NCBI GenBank assembly: GCA_022821085.1
Contig: JAJEEG010000002.1
Span: forward strand, 1-64,000
Length of the DNA stretch: 64,000 nt
Source: Candidatus Latescibacterota bacterium
GTDB lineage: Bacteria > JAAXHH01
Direction of reading: 5' to 3'
In this document: positions 8,290 to 16,600 of the stretch, in pieces
Numbering within the stretch: the stretch's first letter is position 1
Layout of the letters: every line of letters begins with the position of its first letter
The notes under the pieces: model-generated
The model's database searches: none
The model's input: only the letters and a program-made list of their open reading frames with translations
What the model was told of the DNA's origin: nothing
Made by a program: the position numbers and the translations under genes

Positions 8290-9112
8290 GTTGCTCGTCG
8301 GTGCCCGCCCTTTCGGACTTCTTCGTGTCAAGCCGCATCCAGAGGTGCTTCATGATCCATTCCAGGAGGCGGGGCGACAACCAGTGGAAGAAGACGAAGA
8401 ACTTGCCGTAGAAGGACACCACCACTTCCCGGCTTCCCCGGCGGGCGGCGCGGACGATGGCCGCGGCCACGTATTCGGCCGAGATCGAAGGGGCGCTCAT
8501 CCGCTGTCCCTTCTGTCTCATCAGGGGCGTGTCGTGGAAGGTCGTGTCGACCCGGGGCGGGCACAGGACCGTAACGGCGATCCCGTGTTCAGCCACTTCC
8601 ATGCGCAGGCTGTCCGAAAAGGCCTGCACGGCGAATTTGCTCGCGCAGTAGGCCGAGATGTGGGGCAGCGCCCGCTTGCCGGCGACAGATGAAACATTGA
8701 CGATCCGGCCGCTTCGCTGCCTGATCATGTGGGGCAGGACCGCCTGCGTGCACCAGATCAGGCCGAAGAAATTCACCTCGAAGATCCGCTTTAGTTCCTC
8801 TGGATCCATACCGTCTACAGGGCTCAGCAGGCCGATTCCCGCGTTGTTGACCAGCACGTCTATACTTCCCTGGGACGCCGCGACCTCGTTCATCTTTTCG
8901 AACACGGCGGACCGATCCGTGACGTCCACGGCCACGGGGACCGCCCGTCCGCCCGCCCTCTCGATGTCCGCGGCGATACGTTCCAGTCTCCCCTCGGAAC
9001 GGGCCGCCAGGACGACCGTGGCGCCTTCGCGCGCAAAGGCCTCGGCCGCCGCCTGCCCGATTCCGGTCGATGCGCCGGTAATCACTGCCACTTTGCCACG
9101 CATCGAAGCCAT
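8285..9112 (-). CDS. Short-chain dehydrogenase/reductase (SDR family)
   Basis: 275-residue classical SDR: NAD(P)-binding TGASTGIG at about residue 13, NNAGIG, catalytic Ser in VNVSSVAG and the YCASK Tyr/Lys pair. An extended C-terminal segment with an amphipathic FYGKFFVFFHWLSPRLL stretch suggests membrane association, as in several lipid- or retinol-type SDRs; the substrate is not known. It starts 6 bases after the stop of the Gfo/Idh gene upstream, so it is the last gene of an operon read from the promoter near 12650. Confidence 0.92.
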   Translation of the reverse strand: MASMRGKVAVITGASTGIGQAAAEAFAREGATVVLAARSEGRLERIAADIERAGGRAVPVAVDVTDRSAVFEKMNEVAASQGSIDVLVNNAGIGLLSPVDGMDPEELKRIFEVNFFGLIWCTQAVLPHMIRQRSGRIVNVSSVAGKRALPHISAYCASKFAVQAFSDSLRMEVAEHGIAVTVLCPPRVDTTFHDTPLMRQKGQRMSAPSISAEYVAAAIVRAARRGSREVVVSFYGKFFVFFHWLSPRLLEWIMKHLWMRLDTKKSERAGTDEQP

Positions 9113-9118
9113 GAGCGC

Positions 9119-10291
9119 CTAACCCTCCCGGTCCTGGTCCAGAGAAACCATGCGGCCCGTTTCACTGGACTCGTACGCGGCTTCAATGATCCGCAGAACA
9201 CGCAGGGCGTTCTCCCCGTCATCGTACGGGACCTGCGGTTCTGGAAGGCCGTCCGGACCGGCCGGGCCTTGCGGTTCACCCGGGCCGTCCGGGCTGTCCG
9301 GGCCTTCCGAGCCGGCCGACTGGTCGCCCCCCATGGCCGAAGCGATGAACCGGCCGACGAAATCCTGACCGTACGGGCCCCCGTATGCTTCGGATTCCGC
9401 GACGACGTACTTCAGTTCACGGCGGGGCGTGGCGTTCCAGGCCTTCGACGTGCTTTCGACGACAATGGGCCGATCCTCATCGGTGGGATACCAGGTGATG
9501 TTGCCCTCCAGACCGCGGAAACCCAGGTAGGTGTCGTAGCTGCCCGACAGGTACCCGGCCTGGCTGATGGGCAGGAGGTATCCGGCGTGAAGCGTGGCGA
9601 TCGCGCCGCTGCCCATTCGCATGATCACCCCGGCCGTATCCTCCACGTCGATGGGCTGATCGTTCAATGTATCCACCATGGCGGTAACTTCCGCGACCTC
9701 GTCCCGCGTGATGTACCGGATCGCGTCGATCCAGTGGCAGCCCAGCCAGCTGAGGATGCCGCCGCCGGCAATCCGCTTCTGGAACAGCCAGTGCGCGGGG
9801 TCGCGAAAACGGACCTGGGACGTGACCATCCGGCCTTCAACGGACAGCAGCTTGCCGATAACACCGGCGTCGATCAACGTCCTGAGATCGTTGACGATGG
9901 GGTGTGACCGCCAGGTGTAGTAGACCCCAAGGCGGACACCGGCGCCGCGGACCGCGTCGAGCAGGGGCGCCATGGCCGCGGTGCTGGCCGCGACCGGCTT
10001 CTCCGTCAGGACGTGCTTACCCGCCTTCGCCGCCCGGATCACCCAGTCGGGATTCCGGTCGTTCGTCGCCAGCGAAACGACGATGGGTATGTCCTCCCGC
10101 TCCATGATCCGGTCGAAGGTGGACCGTCCGGGTTCCAGCTTGGGATGGTCCTCGCGCCGCAACCGGTCCAGCGCGCCGTCGTCCTCGTCCCATGCCACGA
10201 TGCCCGACACCTCGTCCAGCAACTCCAGGGTGCGAAAATGGGGACGGGCGTGCGGATGGGCCACCCCCAGGAAACCGACCTTGACCTTCAT
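9119..10291 (-). CDS. Gfo/Idh/MocA family oxidoreductase with Gly/Pro-rich insert
   Basis: 390 residues. N-terminal Rossmann fold (KVGFLGVAHPHARPH replaces the usual GxGxxG with a GVAHPH variant), then the family signature GKHVLTEKPVA, and the C-terminal substrate domain with LGCHWIDAIRY. Members oxidise or reduce sugars, inositols and similar polyols with NAD(P). Near the C-terminus (about 9235-9330) a GPDSPDGPGEPQGPAGPDG-type low-complexity stretch has been inserted in frame before the conserved final helix; it is encoded by imperfect repeats of a GGCCGTCCG-like unit. Such an insert is not typical of the family. Fourth gene of the five-gene operon. Confidence 0.9.
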   Translation of the reverse strand: MKVKVGFLGVAHPHARPHFRTLELLDEVSGIVAWDEDDGALDRLRREDHPKLEPGRSTFDRIMEREDIPIVVSLATNDRNPDWVIRAAKAGKHVLTEKPVAASTAAMAPLLDAVRGAGVRLGVYYTWRSHPIVNDLRTLIDAGVIGKLLSVEGRMVTSQVRFRDPAHWLFQKRIAGGGILSWLGCHWIDAIRYITRDEVAEVTAMVDTLNDQPIDVEDTAGVIMRMGSGAIATLHAGYLLPISQAGYLSGSYDTYLGFRGLEGNITWYPTDEDRPIVVESTSKAWNATPRRELKYVVAESEAYGGPYGQDFVGRFIASAMGGDQSAGSEGPDSPDGPGEPQGPAGPDGLPEPQVPYDDGENALRVLRIIEAAYESSETGRMVSLDQDREG

Positions 10292-10323
10292 CGAACTGTT
10301 CCTTTCACGGACATCCGGCCGTG

Positions 10324-10668
10324 CTAGCCTGCCCCGTCGAGGTCCTGTCCCGAGTTGTACAGGTACTCGTACGTGTAAATGCCGGTATTGTGGCCGTCTT
10401 TCCAGGTAAACTGCAGGGCGTAGCGGCCGACTGTACTCATGTCGACCACCTCGACGCTCGGATCCAGCGATTCGTTGGCAAGCAGGGTCAACCCGGCGGC
10501 GGCGGACAACTGGTCTCGCAGATCGCGGCAGGTGGCGCAGGGACAGGCTTTTCGAAGATCGGCCAGGGCGTACTTTCTTGCGCTGCCGTCGTTCCAGAAT
10601 ACGGTCAGTTCGCCCTTCTCCGGGTGATCGAGGGCCACGTGTTCGGGCGAGGGTGGTGCGGTGGACAT
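10324..10668 (-). CDS. DUF971 (GBBH-like N-terminal domain) protein
   Basis: 114 residues beginning MSTAPPSPEH. The whole protein is a DUF971 domain, also found at the N-terminus of gamma-butyrobetaine hydroxylase, with the WNDGSARKYALADLR core, a CPCATCRDL cysteine cluster (possible metal or Fe-S ligands) and FTWKDGHNTGIYTYEYL near the end. Stand-alone DUF971 proteins have been linked to Fe-S biology; its role here is not proven. I rejected a longer in-frame extension upstream because it overlaps the lipoprotein gene in another frame and has no coding character. It starts 10 bases after the lipoprotein stop. Confidence 0.88.
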   Translation of the reverse strand: MSTAPPSPEHVALDHPEKGELTVFWNDGSARKYALADLRKACPCATCRDLRDQLSAAAGLTLLANESLDPSVEVVDMSTVGRYALQFTWKDGHNTGIYTYEYLYNSGQDLDGAG

Positions 10669-10678
10669 GACGGCTTTG

Positions 10679-11569
10679 TCACCCCGACCCTTCGGCGGGC
10701 TGTGTGGTGGCGGGACGGCTGGTTTGCTCCCGTACCATCTCGGGAGATACCGGGTCGGGCGACGCAAATACCCGATCGTCCACGAACTCGAGCACGGCCA
10801 GGTCTTCGTGGGACCGCTTCTGGCCGTCCATCCGCTCGCGTTCCGCGGACAACAGGATGTCGCCGTGCCTGCGCCAGTCATTCCACTTCCATTCTCCCCG
10901 GCTTCGCTCGTCCTGGCCCTCCCGCAGCTGCAGGAGATAGACCCACCTGTCCATGAGGCGGGTTTCGCGGTTGATATAGGCCCAGTACTCGTCGCCCGGC
11001 GTATTCCCCACTTCATTGAAACTGAGATGCAATTTGTCGTAGACAGTGCCGTCCACGACTTCCTCGCCATCGTATACCAGGTCGACTCCCGGATCCTGCA
11101 ACTTGTAGGGCATCAAGAGCCAGTACGTGTCGTTGATCCACGCGCCCCGGGCACGTTCCAGGGCCCGGTTCCTTTCCTCGGCGTCCGCGACTTCCGCGCC
11201 GTCAATGAACGCGTTCCCTTCCCCCGTGTTCAGATTCATGAGGATCACGTGGGACTGCCCGCTTTCACGGTCGGTCCAGGAAACGCGGTAACGTCCGTCG
11301 TGCTTGTCCCAGTAGTGGGTGCGGAACCCGAAAAACGAAAACCGGATGTATCGGGTGGCGTTCCAGCTATCCTGCCCCCCCATGGCCTCCATCACCTCTT
11401 TCGCGATGACCCGGGCCTGATCGGGACCCGCGTCCGCGGTTTCCGGCTCCGATTCCGAACCGGCGCAACCGGCGAACCAGAGGAGGCAAAGGGGGATCGT
11501 CAGCATGGTCGTAATCCGGAGCGGAATTCGCCGCGGTACCCGGCGCGTGGTCAGGAAAGGGATACCCAT
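10679..11569 (-). CDS. Predicted lipoprotein of unknown function
   Basis: Up to 296 residues, or 275 if translation starts at the internal ATG 11506. A hydrophobic LTIPLCLLWFAGC segment ends in a lipobox Cys, so the mature protein is anchored in a membrane. The body is rich in aromatic strands (RYIRFSFFGFRTHYWDKHDGRYRVSW and a YDGEEVVDGTVYDKLHLSF-like pair), reminiscent of LolA/DUF6503-type beta-sheet proteins that bind lipids, but I cannot assign a function. The longer start overlaps the end of the upstream Gfo/Idh gene by 19 bases, which supports co-translation. Confidence 0.8.
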   Translation of the reverse strand: MGIPFLTTRRVPRRIPLRITTMLTIPLCLLWFAGCAGSESEPETADAGPDQARVIAKEVMEAMGGQDSWNATRYIRFSFFGFRTHYWDKHDGRYRVSWTDRESGQSHVILMNLNTGEGNAFIDGAEVADAEERNRALERARGAWINDTYWLLMPYKLQDPGVDLVYDGEEVVDGTVYDKLHLSFNEVGNTPGDEYWAYINRETRLMDRWVYLLQLREGQDERSRGEWKWNDWRRHGDILLSAERERMDGQKRSHEDLAVLEFVDDRVFASPDPVSPEMVREQTSRPATTQPAEGSG

Positions 11570-12594
11570 GTCTGCTGCTCCTCCGAAGTTGTTATGGCGT
11601 CGGCGACCTGCTGCACGCAGAACCCTTCGCGGAAACTCGGATCGGCTTCGACGCCGGACCGTATCGCTTCGACGAAGTGTCTTTGCGGAGACAGCGCGCC
11701 TTGCTGCGTCGGCACGGACAGCGGCTGGAGGTTGCCCCGCAGCCCCTGGCCGCCCTTCAGGCTGGCCTGCATGGTGTCCCGGACAAACTGGAACTGCAGC
11801 GCGCCATCGCTCCCGTGGATGTCAATGTGAATGTAGTCCGTGTACAGTGCGCACCGGCTCACGTGGAACACGGCCTGGATCCCGCCCTGCATCTGGGCGA
11901 TGAAGGCGCAGGCGTCTTCGAGCTCGGATTCGCGCATGTCGGAAGAGTCCGGCGCGCGGCGTTCGGGGATGAGCGTGTGCATCAACGCGCACACCCGTTC
12001 GAACTCGCCGGCCCACCACCGCGTCATGTCGATCAGGTGCACGCCGAGGTCGCCCATGGCGCCGAGTCCCGCCTCCAGGCGCCGCTCCCGCCAGCTGTGC
12101 GCTTTCCGTGGACTCGCCCGGTAACCCATCATATAGCGGGCGTTCAGGTGGTAGACCCTGCCGATGTAGCCCTCGTCGAGCAGGGACTTCATGCGAAAGG
12201 CCGGACCATTGAACCGCCAGCCGAAGTTGGTCATGTGGACCTTGCCGCTCCGGCGGGCGCATTCGAGCATGTCTTCGGCTTCTTCGGCGTTCAATCCCAG
12301 CGGCTTCTCGCACAGCACGTGCTTGCCGGCTTCCAGGGCCTCCATGACCATCTGCCTGTGCAGGTTCACCGGTGTGCAGATGCTCACCGCGTCGATGTCC
12401 CCGCGATCCAGCACGGCGCGGTAATCCGTCTGGGTCTCGGCGATCCCGTAGTCCTTCGCCACGCGCCGGGCGGTCGCCGCCGTACGGCTGCAGATGGTCT
12501 CGACCACCACGCCCGGGCAGGCCTGGTAGCCGCGGACGTGGTACTGGCCGAATCCAAGCCCGATCACCCCCACGCGCAATGGGTCGGATGCCAT
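11551..12594 (-). CDS. Gfo/Idh/MocA family oxidoreductase
   Basis: 347 residues. Rossmann GLGFGQYHVRG, catalytic-site motif GKHVLCEKPLG (family EKP) and the C-terminal domain motif GDLGVHLIDMTRWW with the usual Asp/His pair. Expected to be an NAD(P)-dependent dehydrogenase of a sugar or cyclitol. First gene of the five-gene operon, 46 bases downstream of the predicted start site. Unlike its paralogue at 9119 it has a normal nucleotide-binding motif and no Gly/Pro insert. Confidence 0.93.
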   Translation of the reverse strand: MASDPLRVGVIGLGFGQYHVRGYQACPGVVVETICSRTAATARRVAKDYGIAETQTDYRAVLDRGDIDAVSICTPVNLHRQMVMEALEAGKHVLCEKPLGLNAEEAEDMLECARRSGKVHMTNFGWRFNGPAFRMKSLLDEGYIGRVYHLNARYMMGYRASPRKAHSWRERRLEAGLGAMGDLGVHLIDMTRWWAGEFERVCALMHTLIPERRAPDSSDMRESELEDACAFIAQMQGGIQAVFHVSRCALYTDYIHIDIHGSDGALQFQFVRDTMQASLKGGQGLRGNLQPLSVPTQQGALSPQRHFVEAIRSGVEADPSFREGFCVQQVADAITTSEEQQTWVSLS

Positions 12595-12646
12595 GTAAGT
12601 TTCCTTTGCGTTCTATCCTGGCCCGGATGCCATGAAACGACATTGA

Positions 12647-12675
12647 ATCCTACGGGCGGAGCGGGTTTTTGTCAA
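12647..12675 (-). promoter_or_regulatory. Sigma70-type promoter of the Gfo/Idh-lipoprotein-DUF971-Gfo/Idh-SDR operon
   Basis: TTGACA (12675-12670) with a 17-base spacer and TAGGAT (12652-12647) on the minus strand: perfect -35, 4 of 6 at -10, ideal spacing. Transcription would begin near 12640, 46 bases before the first ATG. Confidence 0.7.
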
Positions 12676-12704
12676 GCACATTGGGGGCTGGATCGGGACG
12701 GTGT

Positions 12705-13433
12705 TCAGCGCTGTCCGGCCCGTTCGGCGACGATGACCAACTGGTTCGTATCCCAGTCGTACGGCCTGAAATCGAGCCCGCCGTGGACCGACCCGATCGT
12801 CATGCCCGCGGCGGCCAGGAGCAAGTCCAGTTCGGTCACCGTGTAGACCCGTATGGAGGACAGGTATGTCCGCTTTTCGGCGCCGTTGAGAACGGTCGAC
12901 TGCGTATGGACGCGGTTGGCCACGGGATCGAATTCGCGCTCTTCGAGCAGGATGCGGCCGTCCCTCCGATGGACTTCCTGGGCGGTGAACCGGCGGACCA
13001 GGTAGTCGCGGTTTACGAGCTGGCACACAAGCCGCCCGCCGGGGCGCAGCACCTCGGAGATGGACTTCAGCACCCTGAAATTCTCGTCTTCCTCTTCGAA
13101 GTACCCCAGGGTGTTGAACAGGCTGATGACCGCGTCGAACTGCCCGGAAAAAGGCAGGTCGCGCATATCGCCCCTCACCCAGGTCCCCGCGGGGTCCCGC
13201 TCGCGGGCCCGGTGCAGAAGCGATGGGGACAGGTCGTATCCCACGACCTGGAATCCACGTTTTCGCAGTGGCGTGCTCACGCGACCGTAACCGCAGCCGA
13301 GGTCCAGGACCGCGTTCCCGTCCGGACGCCCGATCAGGCGCGCGAGGCCGTCCACTTCGAGGTCCGTGTCCCCGTGGCGGTCGAAATGGTAGTAGTCTTC
13401 GCCGAAGTATTCGACGTACCAGGGATTGGTCAT
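12705..13433 (-). CDS. Class I SAM-dependent methyltransferase
   Basis: About 242 residues starting MTNPWYVEYFGEDYYH (ATG 13433 with GGAG 9 bases upstream; a longer frame to 13550 lacks support). SAM-binding motif I VLDLGCGYGRVS, acidic motif II VVGYDLSP, motif III/IV GDMRDLPF and FDAVISLFNTLGYF, and post-I LRPGGRLVCQLVNRD. The N-terminal FGEDYYHFD block is common to methyltransferases of small polar metabolites and lipids. Substrate unknown. It is divergent from uvrA across a 257-base intergenic region. Confidence 0.88.
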   Translation of the reverse strand: MTNPWYVEYFGEDYYHFDRHGDTDLEVDGLARLIGRPDGNAVLDLGCGYGRVSTPLRKRGFQVVGYDLSPSLLHRARERDPAGTWVRGDMRDLPFSGQFDAVISLFNTLGYFEEEDENFRVLKSISEVLRPGGRLVCQLVNRDYLVRRFTAQEVHRRDGRILLEEREFDPVANRVHTQSTVLNGAEKRTYLSSIRVYTVTELDLLLAAAGMTIGSVHGGLDFRPYDWDTNQLVIVAERAGQR

Positions 13434-13619
13434 GATGATTGCTCCGGCCACCTGTGTGCTGTCGGCAAAGCAGTGCCGACCGCCTGCCGCATCGAGGGAC
13501 GCATGGTCGAAATCCAGGACCGACCGCCTCAGATTAACCCCCGCCGTCACGCATTACAAGCATCTTTTCCGGGTTCCCCCGGGTGTCGTGAAAATACCTT
13601 GATTTCTAAACACCCGTAT

Positions 13620-13636
13620 AGCAACTTCCGGTTGCT
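13620..13636. promoter_or_regulatory. Small inverted repeat upstream of uvrA
   Basis: AGCAAC - TTCCG - GTTGCT, a 6-bp perfect dyad 55 bases before the uvrA start, inside the region shared with the divergent methyltransferase. It could be an operator, but it is not the E. coli LexA box (CTG-N10-CAG) and no protein can be assigned. Confidence 0.25.
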
Positions 13637-13690
13637 GTGCCGGCGTGAAACGACCTCAATCTCAAACCCCCGGAACCCGACCTTCAGCCC

Positions 13691-16600
13691 ATGGCCGGAA
13701 CGACCATACAGATCAAGGGAGCCCGCGTTCACAACCTGAAGAATGTGAACCTGGACTTGCCGAAAGACGCGCTGATCTGCTTTACCGGCGTATCCGGTTC
13801 CGGCAAGTCCTCGCTGGCCTTCGATACCCTCTACGCCGAGGGCCAGCGGCGGTACGTCGAATCGCTCTCCGCCTACGCGAGGCAGTTCCTCGGCCAGATG
13901 CAGAAACCCGACGTCGACCGGATAACAGGACTGGCGCCCGCCATTTCCATCGAACAGAAAGCCGCCGGGCTCAATCCAAGGTCCACCGTCGGGACGATCA
14001 CGGAGATCTACGACTTCCTGCGCGTGCTCTACGCCCGGGTGGGGGTGCCGCACTGCACGAAGTGCGGGGAACGGATCGGGGCGCAGACCCTCGAACAGAT
14101 CGTGGTCCGGATCCTGGCGCTGCCGGAAGGAACGCGGATGCTCGTGATGGCGCCGGTAATCCAGGGACGCCGCGGCGAGTACCGGGACCTGTTCGAGGAC
14201 CTGCGCCGGCAGGGCTATCTGCGCGCACGGGTGAACGGCGTGGTCGCCAACCTCTCCGAAGATCCCGACCTCGACCGTAACATGCGGCACACGATCGAAG
14301 TGGTGACGGACCGGCTCGTCATGCGGGACGATATCCGCACCCGGCTGGTCGAAGCCGTCGAAGGCGCGTTGCACCTGGGACAGGGTACCGTCATGGTCCA
14401 GCTGGAGGAAGACGGCCGGACCTCCGACCTGCTCTTCAGCACCCGGTACGCCTGCAACAACTGCGATCTGAGTTACGAAGAACCGACGCCGCAGCTGTTC
14501 TCCTTCAACAGTCCCCAGGGGATGTGCGCGAACTGCCACGGCCTGGGCACCATGATGCGGATCGAACCCAGGCTCATCGTGCCCGATCCGTCGAAGTCCA
14601 TCAACGAAGGCGCGATCGAGCCCCTCGGCACGATCGCCAATCTCTGGAAACGGCACTTCTTCGAAGGGATCGCCCAGCACGTGGGATTCAGCCTGGACAC
14701 GCCCTGGGAGCGTCTGGCCGAAGAGGCGCGGCGGGTGGTGCTGTACGGACTGGGCTACAAGCGCATCACCTTTACGTTCCGCAACGGAAAGGGAGGCGAA
14801 TGGTCGCACAAGGACCGGTTCAACGGAGTCGTGAACGACCTTGAAAAGCGGTACCATACGCTCAAGTCCCAGCGGCACAAGGCCGAACTCGAACGGTACA
14901 TGGCCATCGGGAAGTGCGACCAATGCCACGGCGAACGCCTGAAGCCCGAGGCGCTGTCCGTCACCCTGGGCGGCCTCTCCATCGCCGCGCTGTGCCGCCT
15001 GCCCATCCTGGATATTCACGCATTCTTCGGGAAACTGACCTTATCGGACGCCGAAAGCCAGATCGGCGACGAGGCGCTCAAGGAGATCGTCGCGAGGCTC
15101 GACTTCCTGCTCAACGTGGGCCTCGAATACCTGACACTGGAACGTACGGCGCCGACCCTTTCCGGAGGGGAGGCGCAGCGCATACGGCTCGCAAGCCAGA
15201 TCGGCCGCGGGCTTGTCGGCGTGATGTACGTGCTCGACGAACCGAGCATCGGCCTGCATCCAAGGGACAACCGGCGGCTGCTGGATACCCTGGGCCATTT
15301 GCGGGACCAGGGGAATACGGTCATCATCGTCGAACACGATGAAGAGACCATGTGGGCGTCCGACCACATCGTGGATTTCGGCCCGGGCGCCGGCGTCAAC
15401 GGCGGTGAGATCGTGGCCGAGGGCCGTCCCGGCGCCGTGGCCGCCAGCACGGCTTCGCTGACAGGCCAGTACCTGTGCGGAAAGAAGACGATCCCCGTAC
15501 CGGCCTCCCGCCGCGGCGTGGACGGCACGTGGCTTACTATTCTTGGCGCGCGCCAGAACAACCTCAAGAACCTGGACGTCCGGCTGCCCGTGGGCCGGTT
15601 TACCTGCGTCACGGGCGTGTCCGGTTCGGGCAAAAGCTCGCTGATCAACGATATCCTGTACGCGGCCCTGGCCCGGTCGCTGAACAAGGCCGGCACCCAA
15701 TCGGGAGAATTCGACGGCCTCAAGGGCGTGGGTCACCTGGACAAGATCATCAACATCGACCAGGCGCCCATCGGCCGCACGCCGAGATCGAATCCGGCGA
15801 CCTACACGAAGGTCTTCGACGCGATCCGCGCCCTCTTCGCCGAAACACCGGAGGCCAGGGTGCGCGGCTACAAACCCGGCCGATTCAGCTTCAACGTGCG
15901 GGGCGGCCGGTGCGAGGCCTGCGAGGGCAACGGCGCGACCCGGGTGGAGATGGATTTCCTGGCGGACATGTGGGTTACCTGTCCCGTCTGCGAAGGCAAG
16001 CGGTTCGACCGGGAGACCCTGGAGGTGAAGTACAAGGGTCATTCCATCGCCGACGTGCTCGACCTGGACGTGCAGGAAGCGCTGGAGATCTTCGAACACG
16101 TTCCCTCCATCGCCCGGGTGCTCCGGACCCTCTACGACGTGGGCCTGGGGTATATCAAGCTGGGCCAGCCCGCGCCCACGCTGTCGGGTGGCGAGGCGCA
16201 GCGAATCAAGCTGGGGCGCGAGCTGTGCAAGCGCAGCACGGGCCGGACCATGTACGTGCTGGACGAACCCACGACCGGCCTGCACTTCGAAGACATCACC
16301 CACCTGCTCGCCGTGCTGAACGCCTTCGTGGACAAGGGCAACACCGTCGTCGTCATCGAGCACAACATCGACGTGATCAAGACGGCCGACTGGATCATCG
16401 ACCTGGGGCCGGAGGGCGGTGAAGCGGGCGGGCGCGTCATCGCCGAAGGGACACCGGAGACCGTCGCGGGCATCGCCGGATCGTCCACGGGACAGATCCT
16501 GGCGAAGGCACTGCGGCCTTCCGGGCCTACAGAGCCATCATCGGGGACGCCGGAATCATTGCCGGCCGCCAGCCGTACTGCCGGTGCAGACGGCCGGACC

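Noticed and set aside
10669-11070. N-terminal extension of the DUF971 frame
   Set aside because: Overlaps the lipoprotein gene in another frame and contains no conserved sequence; ATG 10668 fits the domain start.
13547-15019. Long open frame on the minus strand opposite uvrA
   Set aside because: It is antisense to a well-supported gene, has no recognisable motif and arises from the high G+C third positions of the gene.
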